A stretch of DNA of 64,000 bases from Blautia faecis (lineage in GTDB: Bacteria; Bacillota; Clostridia; Lachnospirales; Lachnospiraceae): NCBI RefSeq assembly GCF_020554845.1, contig NZ_JAJCIA010000021.1, forward strand, positions 1 to 64,000. The letters run 5' to 3'. Shown here piece after piece: positions 1-9,455 of this stretch. Within the stretch, counting starts at the first letter, position 1. Each line of letters starts with the position of its first letter. Both the position numbers and the translations under genes were made by a program. The notes below the pieces were generated by a model. The model made no database searches. It was not told the origin of the DNA and saw only the letters and a program-made list of their open reading frames with translations.

Positions 1-68
1 CTATCCCCTCAAGATTGAGGGGCAGGGGAGTTGAAGTGTCGAAGACACTTTTTTAGATAAATTTGCAC

Positions 69-97
69 TTGACATTCTTACATCACTGTGCTAAAGT
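69..97 (+). promoter_or_regulatory. SigA promoter of the tryptophan T-box/transporter unit
   Basis: The -35 box TTGACA (69-74) and -10 box TAAAGT (92-97) are separated by 17 bp. Transcription would start near 104, just before stem I of the T-box leader. Confidence 0.75.
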
Positions 98-103
98 ATA
101 AAT

Positions 104-423
104 CAGTTAAACCGATGAGAAAGAGTAGTAAATCAGATGTGACATTTAGTCGTTATGAATGGACTGAATAATGACTTATCAGAGAGCGAAGGATGGTGTG
201 ATCTTCGTATGAAGCGGCTGATGGAATGGACTTTCGAGGGCGGCCCGAAATTATATTTCAGGAGAGTAGGCGCCGACGGGAACCGAACCCGTTACCAATC
301 AGGAGTGTATGTTTGTACATGAGAAAGTGGACGATTTGTCAATTTGAGTGGCACCGCGATAATAAGATTTTATTACCGTCTCAAAGAGCAACAGGGAATG
401 TTGTTTTTTGAAGACGGTTTTTT
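104..423 (+). promoter_or_regulatory. T-box riboswitch, tryptophan specific
   Basis: The leader has the ordered parts of a T-box. There is a GA-rich internal-loop motif near 117-130, a distal-loop motif GGATGGTGTGA (191-201), and a specifier loop reading GAA-TGG-AC with the codon TGG (Trp) at 227-229. The T-box sequence GAGTGGCACCGCG lies at 346-358. It ends in an intrinsic terminator: arms start ACCGTCT at 375 and finish AGACGGT by 418, followed by T residues. Uncharged tRNA-Trp should stabilise the antiterminator and allow transcription of the three transport genes. The Trp codon is the main evidence for the importer's substrate. Confidence 0.92.
375..423 (+). terminator. T-box intrinsic terminator
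   Basis: ACCGTCT and AGACGGT form the base of the stem, extended by an A-rich/T-rich segment, and a T-run follows. It is mutually exclusive with the T-box antiterminator that uses the GGCACCGCG bulge. Confidence 0.85.
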
Positions 424-591
424 GATATCCATTTTACCACTCATTCTTTCTCGCAGACAAGATGCAGAAGATCGGCTTAGTTATCTTCTGGAGCCTGTTT
501 GAAAATCATTTCCGTAAAGTGTGACACATATTATGCGGAAAGCCTTTTTTAACATGCTCCCGCCAATTTTAAGAGAGAGAGGAAAAACACT
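424..591 (+). other. Intergenic stretch with a repeat end and a weak hairpin
   Basis: It contains GAGCCTGTTTGAAAA (491-505), which matches the end of the dispersed GAGCGTGTTTGAAAA repeat family seen near 9.3 and 23.3 kb. It also has a possible second hairpin, TTTCCGTA (509-516) with TGCGGAAA (534-541), followed by T residues. The region ends in the ribosome-binding site before the substrate-binding protein. Confidence 0.5.
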
Positions 592-1617
592 ATGAAAAAA
601 AGAATGATCGCAATCGCAGCAGCAACAATGGCAACTATGATGATGGCAACACCTGTTCTTGCAGAGGACTACAAGATCGGTATCTGCAATTATGTAGATG
701 ACGCATCTCTGAACCAGATCGTAGACAATCTGGAAAGCCGCCTGAAAGAAATCGGTGATGAGAAGGGTGTAAACTTTGATATTTCCTATGACAATTGTAA
801 TGCAGATGCCAATGTTATGGAGCAGATTATTTCTGATTTCCAGGCAGACGGTGTAGACCTTATGGTTGGCGTTGCAACACCAGTAGCTATGCGTATGCAG
901 GCAAGCACAGAAGGAACTGACACACCGGTTGTATTCTCCGCAGTATCGGATCCGGTTGGTGCAGGTCTTGTAGAGTCCCTGGAGGCACCTGGTGCAAATC
1001 TTACCGGAACAAGCGATTATCTGGATACCGCTTCCATTATGAAACTGATCGAAGCTGTAAATCCGGATACCAAGAAGATCGGACTTTTATATGATATTGG
1101 ACAGGATTCCTCTACAGCAGCCATCGAGGCAGCAAAAGCTTACATGGATGAGAACGGAATCGAATATGTTGAGCGTACCGGAACCACTACTGATGAAGTT
1201 CAGCTTGCAGCAGATGCACTTGTTGCAGATGGTGTTGACGCAGTGTTTACCCCAACTGATAATACTATTATGACAGCAGAGCTTTCTATTTATGAGAAAT
1301 TTATTGATGCAGGAATTCCGCATTACACAGGAGCTGATTCCTTTGCGTTAAATGGTGCTTTCGCAGGGTATGGTGTTGATTACGCAAATCTTGGAGCAAA
1401 AACAGCAGATATGGTTGCCGATATTCTTCTGAATGGTGCTGATCCGGCAACCACTCCTGTAGAAACCTTTGACAATGGTACTGCTACTGTAAACACAGAA
1501 ACATGCGAAGCTCTTGGCCTTGATTTTGAAACTGTCAAAGCTGCTATGGAGCCGCTCTGCACACAGGTAAATGAGATCGTTACAGCAGAGAGCTTTAACG
1601 AACTGGAAGCAAATTAA
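592..1617 (+). CDS. trpX: Tryptophan ABC transporter substrate-binding protein (TrpX-like)
   Basis: This is an extracytoplasmic solute-binding protein of the PF04392 family (341 aa), first gene of a binding protein-permease-ATPase cassette behind a Trp-specific T-box. That context indicates tryptophan as ligand; the family alone would not. Residues 1-24 form a signal peptide ending VLA before Glu25. There is no lipobox cysteine, so the mature protein would not be lipid-anchored by the usual route, which is unusual for a Gram-positive binding protein. The body has the two-lobe pattern of the family, with typical stretches around YDNCNADANV and TPTDNTIM. The start follows a GAGAGGA ribosome-binding site. 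Regulation is expected by attenuation in the leader. Confidence 0.88.
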   Translation: MKKRMIAIAAATMATMMMATPVLAEDYKIGICNYVDDASLNQIVDNLESRLKEIGDEKGVNFDISYDNCNADANVMEQIISDFQADGVDLMVGVATPVAMRMQASTEGTDTPVVFSAVSDPVGAGLVESLEAPGANLTGTSDYLDTASIMKLIEAVNPDTKKIGLLYDIGQDSSTAAIEAAKAYMDENGIEYVERTGTTTDEVQLAADALVADGVDAVFTPTDNTIMTAELSIYEKFIDAGIPHYTGADSFALNGAFAGYGVDYANLGAKTADMVADILLNGADPATTPVETFDNGTATVNTETCEALGLDFETVKAAMEPLCTQVNEIVTAESFNELEAN

Positions 1618-1639
1618 CGATTAACCGGAGGAAATGATT

Positions 1640-2566
1640 GTGACACTGGCTACTGCACTCTCCTTAGGAGAAACTGCCCTGAAACTTGGACTGATCTGTT
1701 CCCTGACTGTCCTTGCATTGTTTTTAAGTTATTCCATGCTGAATGTCTGCGACCTTTCTACAGACGGCTGCTTTACATTAGGAGCCGCTGTAGGAGCCGC
1801 TGTGGCGGTCAGCGGACATCCTTTTTTATCAATACTAGCAGCAATGCTTGCCGGAATCTGTTCTGGTTTTGTAACCGGATTTTTGCAGACAAAAATGGGA
1901 GTAGACAGTCTGCTTGCGGGAATTATTGTGAATACAGGATTGTATTCGATTAACATAGCAGTGATGGGAGGCTCTTCCCTGATCAACATGAACCGTACAG
2001 ATACGGTGTTTTCCATGATGAAGGATGTTCTGGAAGATACCCCTCTGAAGGGAAGAACAGATATAATTGTTGCGCTGATCGCAGTAGCAGCAGTGGTTGC
2101 TTTTCTGGTGGTATTTTTAAAGACACGACTTGGCCTTGCAATCCGTGCTACAGGAAATAATGCAGATATGGTGAAGTCGTCGTCTATCAACCCGGTATTT
2201 ACAACGATTATCGGACTTTGTATTGCAAACTCTTTTACAGCACTGTCCGGATGCCTTCTTTCCCAGTCCCAGAAATCTGTGGACATTAACATTGGTCAGG
2301 GAATGGTTACCATTGCGCTTGCATCCCTTCTGATCGGAGGAACAATTCTTGGAAAAGGCGGAATTTTTGTAAGAGCTGTGGGAATGGTATTGGGTTCTTT
2401 TGTTTTCCGACTGGTTTATACGGTGGCTTTAAGATTTAATATGCCGGCGTTTATGCTGAAACTGGTATCTTCTGTGATTGTTATTCTGGCAATTTCCGGC
2501 CCTTATCTGAAACGACAGTGGCCGCAGCTGAAAAGAAGAATGACGCACAAGAAGGGAGGAATCTGA
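1640..2566 (+). CDS. trpY: Tryptophan ABC transporter permease (TrpY-like)
   Basis: This is an integral membrane permease of the branched-chain amino acid/sugar type family (PF02653), about 308 aa with eight to ten hydrophobic segments. It forms the channel for the tryptophan importer. I chose the GTG at 1640 because the GGAGG at 1627-1631 is 8 nt upstream of it. The ATG at 1634 is in frame but only 2 nt from that Shine-Dalgarno sequence. The gene follows the binding protein by about 20 nt and precedes the ATPase by 3 nt, so the three are one transcript. Permeases of this cassette are usually about 300 aa, so it appears intact. Confidence 0.87.
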   Translation: MTLATALSLGETALKLGLICSLTVLALFLSYSMLNVCDLSTDGCFTLGAAVGAAVAVSGHPFLSILAAMLAGICSGFVTGFLQTKMGVDSLLAGIIVNTGLYSINIAVMGGSSLINMNRTDTVFSMMKDVLEDTPLKGRTDIIVALIAVAAVVAFLVVFLKTRLGLAIRATGNNADMVKSSSINPVFTTIIGLCIANSFTALSGCLLSQSQKSVDINIGQGMVTIALASLLIGGTILGKGGIFVRAVGMVLGSFVFRLVYTVALRFNMPAFMLKLVSSVIVILAISGPYLKRQWPQLKRRMTHKKGGI

Positions 2567-2569
2567 TCC

Positions 2570-3361
2570 ATGTTAAAGCTTTCACATATTTCCAAAACCT
2601 TTAATCCGGGAACAGTAAATGAAAAAGTGGCAATCAGAGATTTGTCTCTGCATCTTGAAAAAGGCGATTTTGCAACAATTATCGGTTCCAACGGAGCTGG
2701 TAAATCTACTATGTTCAATGCCATCTGTGGGGATTTTCTCACAGATTCCGGATCTATTGTTCTGGATGGAGAGGATATTACATTTCTGCCACAGCATGCC
2801 AGAGCAAAAAATATTGGAAGACTGTATCAGGATCCGATGCGGGGAACTGCTCCTGGAATGACGATTCTGGAGAACCTTGCGCTTGCTGCAGGTCAGGGAG
2901 GCTGGCTTTCCCGTATTTCCAAAAGTGATAAACAGCGTTTTCGTGAACAGCTTGCACTTCTGGATATTGGCCTTGAAGACCGCATGAACCATCCGGTGGG
3001 ACTTCTTTCAGGCGGTCAGAGACAGGCACTTACTCTTTTGATGGCAACTATGAATCCACCGAAACTGCTTCTTCTGGATGAGCATACAGCAGCTCTTGAT
3101 CCGGGAACAGCCGAGAAGGTGCTGAACCTGACCAGCAGGATCGTGGAAGAACATCATCTGACCTGTCTGATGATCACCCACAATATGCAGTCTGCACTGG
3201 AACTTGGAAATCGTATTCTGATGATGGATTCCGGTGATATTGTTCTGGATATCAAGGAAGAGGAGAAAAAAGGTCTTACTGTGGAAGGGCTGCTTGACAA
3301 GTTTAAAGTTGGAGCAGGAAAGAAGCTGGATAATGACCGCATTCTTCTTTCTAATGAGTAA
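2570..3361 (+). CDS. trpZ: Tryptophan ABC transporter ATP-binding protein (TrpZ-like)
   Basis: This is the cytoplasmic ATPase of the importer (263 aa). Walker A is GSNGAGKST (residues 39-47), the signature is LLSGGQRQAL, Walker B is LLLLDEHTAALDP and the switch histidine lies in MITHN. The Walker B context has His where most family members have Pro (DEH rather than DEP), a variation common in this permease class. It sits 3 nt after the permease stop with a GGGAGG ribosome-binding site, and a strong terminator at 3390 closes the operon. The substrate assignment rests on the Trp T-box. Confidence 0.88.
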   Translation: MLKLSHISKTFNPGTVNEKVAIRDLSLHLEKGDFATIIGSNGAGKSTMFNAICGDFLTDSGSIVLDGEDITFLPQHARAKNIGRLYQDPMRGTAPGMTILENLALAAGQGGWLSRISKSDKQRFREQLALLDIGLEDRMNHPVGLLSGGQRQALTLLMATMNPPKLLLLDEHTAALDPGTAEKVLNLTSRIVEEHHLTCLMITHNMQSALELGNRILMMDSGDIVLDIKEEEKKGLTVEGLLDKFKVGAGKKLDNDRILLSNE

Positions 3362-3389
3362 GATTGAGTAAGACGAAATGGATAAAAGT

Positions 3390-3432
3390 GAGCCCTGGCT
3401 ATTGTACGGAATTGCAGTAGCCGGGGCTCTTT
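3390..3432 (+). terminator. Terminator of the tryptophan transport operon
   Basis: GAGCCCTGGCTA (3390-3401) pairs with TAGCCGGGGCTC (3418-3429) and is followed by TTT. It lies between two convergent genes. Confidence 0.8.
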
Positions 3433-3447
3433 ATGCAGTTGAGAATA

Positions 3448-4761
3448 TTATACAATAATAATTTGTTGTCTGTATTCATGAACATAAGAAGTACTGTTTT
3501 TTTGTGCCAGAATGCTTTCGTAAAGATTGGATGCGAAAGTTGTTTCATTTAGTAAATCCATAGCTTGCGGTGCGTTTTCAAGCACTGCGGCAGCATCCGG
3601 CAGTCTGGTAAGCAGAGGAATGCTGCTGCATTTTTTTATTTTGCCCAGAAGCGCAGAACTGTTTTTTCGAAATCCCAGAACCCGGGCGTAGGGAATCTGC
3701 GCTGGCACACTCTGAATATGAAGAAGCATGTGAAGCAGTGCTCTCTGGATCCTGGTGCGTGTGATCTCCTTGGTTTTCAGGAGGTCGGTAAACTGGGAAA
3801 AGGTTTTATACTGATCCCTGCAGGAGAGAATCCTTCTGGCAAGAGCGTGGGACATGTCCTGGTATGTGCACAGGCTTTCTTCTGTTTCCTGAAGAAGACA
3901 GTAGCGGTAAAGCGTGTCCAGATCGTTTTCCAGAAGATAATGATTTCCGGAAATTGCCTGCAAAAATAGTTCCAGGGAATTTGCTGGTAAAAATTTTTTT
4001 GCCATATCAGCAAGAAACGCAAAATTCTGTATTGAGGTTTCTGATGCTTCAGATAAAAAGCAGTGGGAATGCTCGGTATCGGACCAGTCCCCTTTGGGTG
4101 GAGCGTTGAAATCCAAAATGGCATTCCGAATAGCAGAAGCAGAAGGAAAGTGATTTTCAGACAGAGTATTTTCGTGATAATCATTTCCTTCCCGCTTAAT
4201 GGAAACCGGTGAAATAGAGCTGTTTTCCCTTAGAATAGCTTTACAGTATTCAATTCCCAGAATATTATTGGGGGAAGAGAGCAATTGCTGGTATTTTTCT
4301 GATTCGGGAAAAACTGCAGAGAGAGCCATGCTTCTGGCCTTTGGAAAAGTCATTCCGTTTTTCAGATTCCGGCGAAGGGCGGCCTGAAAAGTTTCCGGCT
4401 CCTCTGCCAGGATTTTGGCCAGCTCCATAAGCGCATCCGTATCACCGCATTCACTTCCGAAACAAAGTATATCTGTAACCCCAAGTCCATCCAGAAGCTG
4501 TACGCCTCCTCTGGCAAATAACTCTGCACTGGCAGAAGAAATGGAAACCGGCAGCTCCAGAACCAGGTCTGCGCCGCTCCGAAGAGCCATTTCTGCACGT
4601 ACATATTTTGAAAAAAGAGCAGGGGTTCCTCTTTGCACGAAATCACCACTCATGGCGATAACTACATAGTCTGTCCTTAGTTTTTCTTTTATATAGTTTA
4701 TCTGATATTCATGTCCTGTATGGAATGGATTGTATTCTGCAATAATTCCGGCTGTTTTCAT
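3448..4761 (-). CDS. tmcAL: tRNA(Met) cytidine acetate ligase TmcAL
   Basis: TmcAL acetylates the wobble cytidine C34 of elongator tRNA-Met, using acetate and ATP through an acetyl-adenylate. The protein (437 aa) starts MKTAGIIAEYNPFHTGH, the nucleotidyltransferase fold with its HxGH-like motif. A conserved VIAMSGDFVQRGTPA segment follows. An in-frame extension upstream is possible, but the ATG at 4761 has a GAGGTG ribosome-binding site and the family's conserved N-terminus, so I chose it. The gene is divergent from pta-ackA, which make acetate; the functional link is suggestive only. Older annotations call it a nucleotidyltransferase family protein (YlbM). Length is close to the family norm. 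Confidence 0.9.
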   Translation of the reverse strand: MKTAGIIAEYNPFHTGHEYQINYIKEKLRTDYVVIAMSGDFVQRGTPALFSKYVRAEMALRSGADLVLELPVSISSASAELFARGGVQLLDGLGVTDILCFGSECGDTDALMELAKILAEEPETFQAALRRNLKNGMTFPKARSMALSAVFPESEKYQQLLSSPNNILGIEYCKAILRENSSISPVSIKREGNDYHENTLSENHFPSASAIRNAILDFNAPPKGDWSDTEHSHCFLSEASETSIQNFAFLADMAKKFLPANSLELFLQAISGNHYLLENDLDTLYRYCLLQETEESLCTYQDMSHALARRILSCRDQYKTFSQFTDLLKTKEITRTRIQRALLHMLLHIQSVPAQIPYARVLGFRKNSSALLGKIKKCSSIPLLTRLPDAAAVLENAPQAMDLLNETTFASNLYESILAQKNSTSYVHEYRQQIIIV

Positions 4762-4814
4762 AAAATTGCACCTCAAAAAATACGTTGTTCTTCCATATTC
4801 TAACATTGAAAAGC

Positions 4815-4843
4815 TTGAAATACAAGGCGGGGTGGCGTATAAT
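4815..4843 (+). promoter_or_regulatory. SigA promoter of pta-ackA
   Basis: TTGAAA (4815-4820), 17 bp spacer, TATAAT (4838-4843). It lies in the divergent region between tmcAL and pta. Confidence 0.8.
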
Positions 4844-4851
4844 GAGGATAA

Positions 4852-5931
<1,080 letters not shown>

Positions 5932-5972
5932 TTTGGAATTAGTCTGAAAAGGGCTGAATCGTATTGTGATTG

Positions 5973-6021
5973 AGGGCACATGCCCTTGAAGAGATACCAG
6001 AGGAATAAAATATCTGGTGTC
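5973..6021 (+). other. Two intercistronic hairpins between pta and ackA
   Basis: The first hairpin is AGGGCACATGCCCT (5973-5986). The second has arms GATACCAGA (5993-6001) and TCTGGTGTC (6013-6021). Neither has a T-run, so they look like processing or stability elements rather than terminators. Confidence 0.5.
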
Positions 6022-6058
6022 AGGTAATACATAATCATGTAAACAGGAGAGTAAAAAA

Positions 6059-7249
6059 ATGAATGTATTGGTAATTAACTGCGGTAGTTCTTCTTTAAAA
6101 TACCAGTTGATCGATTCCGACACAGAAGCTGTTCTTGCAAAAGGACTTTGCGAGAGAATCGGAATTGACGGAAGACTGGTATACCAGAAAGCCGGAAATG
6201 ACAAAGAAATCACAGAGGCTTCCATGCCGACTCATAAAGAAGCCATCCAGATGGTTCTGGAAGCTCTTACAAATGAGAAAACAGGCGCGATCAAGAGCCT
6301 TGCAGAGGTTAATGCAATTGGTCACCGTATCGTACACGGCGGCGAGAAATTCGCTTCTTCCGCTATCATCACAGATGAGATGATCAAAGCAGTAGAAGAG
6401 TGCAACGATCTTGCACCGCTTCACAACCCGGCAAACCTGATTGGTATCCGCGTATGCTCCGAGCTTATGCCAAACGTACCTCAGGTAGGTGTATTCGATA
6501 CCGCATTCCATCAGACAATGCCTGCAAAAGCATATTTGTACGGACTTCCGATCGAGTACTACAAGAACTACAAAGTAAGAAGATACGGCTTCCACGGAAC
6601 CTCCCACAGCTTCGTATCCAAACGTGCTGTTGAGTTCCTTGGCCTTGACAAAGATAACTCCAAGGTTATCGTTTGCCACCTTGGAAACGGTTCTTCCATC
6701 AGTGCTGTACAGAATGGCAAATGCGTAGATACTACAATGGGTCTTACTCCTCTTGAAGGTGTTGTAATGGGTACACGTTCCGGAAGCATTGATCCGGCTA
6801 TCGTTGAGTACATTGCAAAGAAAGAGAACCTGGATCTTGCAGGTGTTATGAATGTTCTCAATAAGAAATCAGGTCTTCAGGGTATGTCCGGTGTTTCCAG
6901 TGATATGCGTGACCTTAGAGCAGCTGCTGCTGAGGGCAACGAGGATGCTAAGAATGCAATCGAAGTTCTCTGCTATGGTATTGCGAAATATGTAGGTGGA
7001 TATGTAGCAGCTATGAACGGTGTTGATGCGATCGTGTTTACAGCTGGTATCGGCGAGAATGTTGGCATGATTCGTGAGAAAGTCTGCTCTTATCTTGGAT
7101 TCCTTGGTGTTACAATTGATGCCAAGGCTAACGAGGCTATGGGCGAGGAAGTTGTTATTTCCGGTGCTGACTCCAAGGTAAAGGTTGCAGTTATCCCGAC
7201 TAACGAGGAGCTTGCAATCTGCCGTGATACGGTAGCACTTGTAAAATAA
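6059..7249 (+). CDS. ackA: Acetate kinase
   Basis: This enzyme transfers phosphate from acetyl phosphate to ADP, giving acetate and ATP (396 aa, normal length). It belongs to the ASKHA fold. Visible motifs are the N-terminal NCGSSSLKYQL, VFDTAFHQTMP, RRYGFHGTSHSFVS, the phosphate loop CHLGNGSSISAV, GTRSGSIDPAI and the adenosine motif FTAGIGENVG. The start has GGAGAG 8-12 nt upstream. It works with pta for substrate-level phosphorylation. A strong terminator follows at 7344. Confidence 0.96.
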   Translation: MNVLVINCGSSSLKYQLIDSDTEAVLAKGLCERIGIDGRLVYQKAGNDKEITEASMPTHKEAIQMVLEALTNEKTGAIKSLAEVNAIGHRIVHGGEKFASSAIITDEMIKAVEECNDLAPLHNPANLIGIRVCSELMPNVPQVGVFDTAFHQTMPAKAYLYGLPIEYYKNYKVRRYGFHGTSHSFVSKRAVEFLGLDKDNSKVIVCHLGNGSSISAVQNGKCVDTTMGLTPLEGVVMGTRSGSIDPAIVEYIAKKENLDLAGVMNVLNKKSGLQGMSGVSSDMRDLRAAAAEGNEDAKNAIEVLCYGIAKYVGGYVAAMNGVDAIVFTAGIGENVGMIREKVCSYLGFLGVTIDAKANEAMGEEVVISGADSKVKVAVIPTNEELAICRDTVALVK

Positions 7250-7343
7250 TTAGCTGCAGTGTGATCAGCAGTACATGGCAAAGTCAGTTGCTGAGAGGCA
7301 GGCTGCTTTGCGGTAATACTGCATTACTTTATAGAAATGCATA

Positions 7344-7382
7344 AATCCTGTCAGAGAATCATACACTCTGGCAGGATTTTAT
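7344..7382 (+). terminator. Terminator after ackA
   Basis: AATCCTGTCAGAG (7344-7356) pairs with CTCTGGCAGGATT and is followed by TTT. Confidence 0.8.
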
Positions 7383-7475
7383 ATGCAACAGGAAATTGAT
7401 TTAATATTCCACCTGAAATTTCGCCAGCTTTTGTAATTTTTTTGAAAAATTATTGTATATAAGGGAAAATTCAAG

Positions 7476-7504
7476 TTGACAAATAATGACAGGGTATGTA
7501 TAAT
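7476..7504 (+). promoter_or_regulatory. Consensus SigA promoter of yceD-rpmF
   Basis: TTGACA (7476-7481), 17 bp, TATAAT (7499-7504): a perfect match to the consensus, as expected for a ribosomal protein unit. Confidence 0.88.
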
Positions 7505-7531
7505 TGATTAAGTGTGAATAGGGAGACGATT

Positions 7532-8059
7532 ATGCAGATACATTTATCAGACATTTCATCCAGCGAAGGTAAGAGTCAGCACTACAGTGTTGCTTTTGAG
7601 ATGGATACCATCACCTTCCAGCAGGGAACCTTTCCAGTACTGGCTAAGGAACCTGTAGAGCTTATGATTACGAATACCGGCGACAGAGTTCTGGAACTGG
7701 AGGGAAGCGGTCTTGTGACTGTTGGAATTCCATGTGACAGATGTCTGGAAGAGGTTAGGACCAGGATTCCTTTTGAATTCAAGAGGAAACTCGACATGAA
7801 GCTTACGGATGAAGAACGTGTGAATGATCTGGATGAGAGCAGCTATCTCACCGGCTATGACCTGGATGTGGACCGTTTGGTCTATCTTGAGGTACTGATG
7901 AGCTGGCCTTTGAAAGTCTTATGTAAAGAAGACTGCAAAGGGATTTGCAGCAGATGCGGGAAGAACCTGAATGATGGTCCCTGCGGATGTGCCGAGGAGC
8001 CTAAGGATCCCCGTATGGCAGCTATCAGTGATATATTCAGTAAATTTAAGGAGGTGTAA
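7532..8059 (+). CDS. YceD/DUF177 family protein (23S rRNA accumulation)
   Basis: This is a DUF177 (YceD) family protein, 175 aa. In other bacteria the family supports 23S rRNA accumulation and is almost always encoded beside rpmF, as here. Two cysteine groups are visible: IPCDRCLEEV near residue 70, and a C-terminal cluster (CKEDCKGICSRCG, then CGC) likely to bind zinc. I chose the ATG at 7532 because GGGAG lies 6 nt upstream. A GTG at 7514 is in frame but has no ribosome-binding site. The molecular role is known only in outline. Confidence 0.88.
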   Translation: MQIHLSDISSSEGKSQHYSVAFEMDTITFQQGTFPVLAKEPVELMITNTGDRVLELEGSGLVTVGIPCDRCLEEVRTRIPFEFKRKLDMKLTDEERVNDLDESSYLTGYDLDVDRLVYLEVLMSWPLKVLCKEDCKGICSRCGKNLNDGPCGCAEEPKDPRMAAISDIFSKFKEV

Positions 8060-8064
8060 CCGAA

Positions 8065-8247
8065 ATGTCCATCTGCCCAAAGAATAAATCTTCCAAAGCA
8101 AGACGCGATAAGAGAAGAGCAAACTGGAAAATGAGCGCTCCGAACCTTGTAAAATGCAGCAAATGCGGCGCACTTATGATGCCACACAGAGTTTGCAAGG
8201 CTTGCGGAAGCTATAACAAAAAAGAGATCGTTAAAGTTGAAGACTAA
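8065..8247 (+). CDS. rpmF: 50S ribosomal protein L32
   Basis: L32 is a small basic protein of the large ribosomal subunit (60 aa). The N-terminus SICPKNKSSKARRDKRR is rich in Lys and Arg. A four-cysteine zinc ribbon follows: CSKCG, then CKACG. So this is the zinc-binding C+ form, not the zinc-independent paralogue. It starts 5 nt after yceD, with GGAGG at 8050-8054, and ends in a strong terminator. Co-transcription with yceD is the usual arrangement. Confidence 0.96.
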   Translation: MSICPKNKSSKARRDKRRANWKMSAPNLVKCSKCGALMMPHRVCKACGSYNKKEIVKVED

Positions 8248-8260
8248 TAGCGAATCTTTA

Positions 8261-8295
8261 AAGAACACCTGAGTTGATTAGGTGTTCTTTTTTTA
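8261..8295 (+). terminator. Terminator after rpmF
   Basis: AAGAACACCT pairs with AGGTGTTCTT around a short loop and is followed by a run of T. Confidence 0.9.
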
Positions 8296-8319
8296 TGCAG
8301 CAAGCAGGATTCTTTCCTG

Positions 8320-8348
8320 TTGTTTTTTCTATATAATTCATTTATAAT
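8320..8348 (+). promoter_or_regulatory. Probable promoter of the esterase gene
   Basis: TTGTTT (8320-8325), 17 bp, TATAAT (8343-8348), 35 nt before the start codon. Confidence 0.6.
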
Positions 8349-8383
8349 ATTCACAGAAAAATACATTACCTGGAGGAACTACA

Positions 8384-9271
8384 ATGTCTGAATTAAGCGA
8401 TAAGATCAGATCAGAATTTAAAAAGGCAGATGATGAGCGCGATGCTCTTATGAATACCCCGGAAGACATCGAACGTTGGGATAATATTGTATATGGACAT
8501 GATGACAGGGAGATGCAGAGACTGGACGTATACAGGCCGAAGCAGGCACAGGGAGAAGACCTTCCGATCATTATCAGCGTTCATGGAGGAGCCTGGATGT
8601 ATGGAGATAAAGAAAGATACCAGTACTATTGTATGAGTCTTGCACAGCGAGGATTTGCAGTTGTAAACTTTACATATCGTCTGGCTCCTGAGAGCAAATT
8701 TCCAGCACAGTTAGAGGATGTAAATCTGGTATGCAAGTGGGTGATGAAGCGTGCAGGAAGATTCCATTTTGATACAGAACGTATTTTTGCAGTAGGAGAT
8801 TCTGCAGGAGCTCATCTTCTGGGACTTTATGCAGCAATCTGTACGAATCCGGCATATGCTGCCAAATATGATTTTGCTGTACCAGAGGGCTTTGCCCTTA
8901 CTGCAATTGCTTTAAATTGCGGTGTGTACAGGATCCCAAGGGAAGGGGCAGACAATATGACTATGCTGATCATGAAGGAACTTCTTCCGGAAGGCGGTAC
9001 AGAGGAAGAACTGGAGAGCATTGATGTACTGAACGGCATTACAGATGTTTATCCTCCTGTATTTTGCATGACTTCCGTGGCAGATCATCAGAAAGCACAG
9101 GCACCTGCATTAGTTCAGAAACTGATGGAGAACAATGTGCCCTTTGTATATCGTATGTTTGGAGATAAGGTTAATAAACTTGGTCACGTGTTCCACTGCG
9201 ATGTAAAAACAATTGATGCTGCCCAGTGCAATGATGCAGAATGTGATTTTTTCAGGGAGTTTTGTTTCTGA
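8384..9271 (+). CDS. Alpha/beta hydrolase, esterase/lipase family
   Basis: This is a cytoplasmic serine hydrolase of the hormone-sensitive lipase/acetyl esterase type (295 aa). The oxyanion-hole motif HGGAW is near residue 66 and the nucleophile elbow GDSAGAH places Ser at about 140. Candidate acid and base residues are Asp in TSVADHQ and His in GHVFHCD near the C-terminus. There is no signal peptide or membrane segment. It stands alone behind its own promoter with a GGAGG ribosome-binding site. Related enzymes deacetylate sugars or hydrolyse short acyl esters, but the substrate cannot be read from the sequence. Confidence 0.85.
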   Translation: MSELSDKIRSEFKKADDERDALMNTPEDIERWDNIVYGHDDREMQRLDVYRPKQAQGEDLPIIISVHGGAWMYGDKERYQYYCMSLAQRGFAVVNFTYRLAPESKFPAQLEDVNLVCKWVMKRAGRFHFDTERIFAVGDSAGAHLLGLYAAICTNPAYAAKYDFAVPEGFALTAIALNCGVYRIPREGADNMTMLIMKELLPEGGTEEELESIDVLNGITDVYPPVFCMTSVADHQKAQAPALVQKLMENNVPFVYRMFGDKVNKLGHVFHCDVKTIDAAQCNDAECDFFREFCF

Positions 9272-9317
9272 TAGTAGGACATTCATGTAAAACATATTAC
9301 GGTACAATGCAAAGTTA

Positions 9318-9406
9318 GAGCCTTTTTCAAACACGCTCTTGTTGTTGTAATAAAGTAAACAGTAACACCCATTTTTCACGGAAACCTGCGGTTCGCCACA
9401 GGTTTC
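9318..9406. repeat. Intergenic repeat ends and a hairpin after the esterase
   Basis: Three pieces follow one another. CTTTTTCAAACACGCTCT (9322-9339) is identical to 23399-23416. GTAAACAGTAAC (9355-9366) is a half of the GTTACTG palindrome family. A hairpin follows with arms GAAACCTG (9381-9388) and CAGGTTTC (9399-9406), which may end transcription of the esterase gene. Confidence 0.6.
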
Positions 9407-9455
9407 TTGTATTATACGATGAAATCTTATATGCTTGGGATAAGGGAGAAAATCA

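Noticed and set aside
226-411. A 61 codon open frame in the first 500 bases
   Set aside because: It lies wholly inside the T-box leader, covering the specifier loop and terminator, and has no ribosome-binding site.
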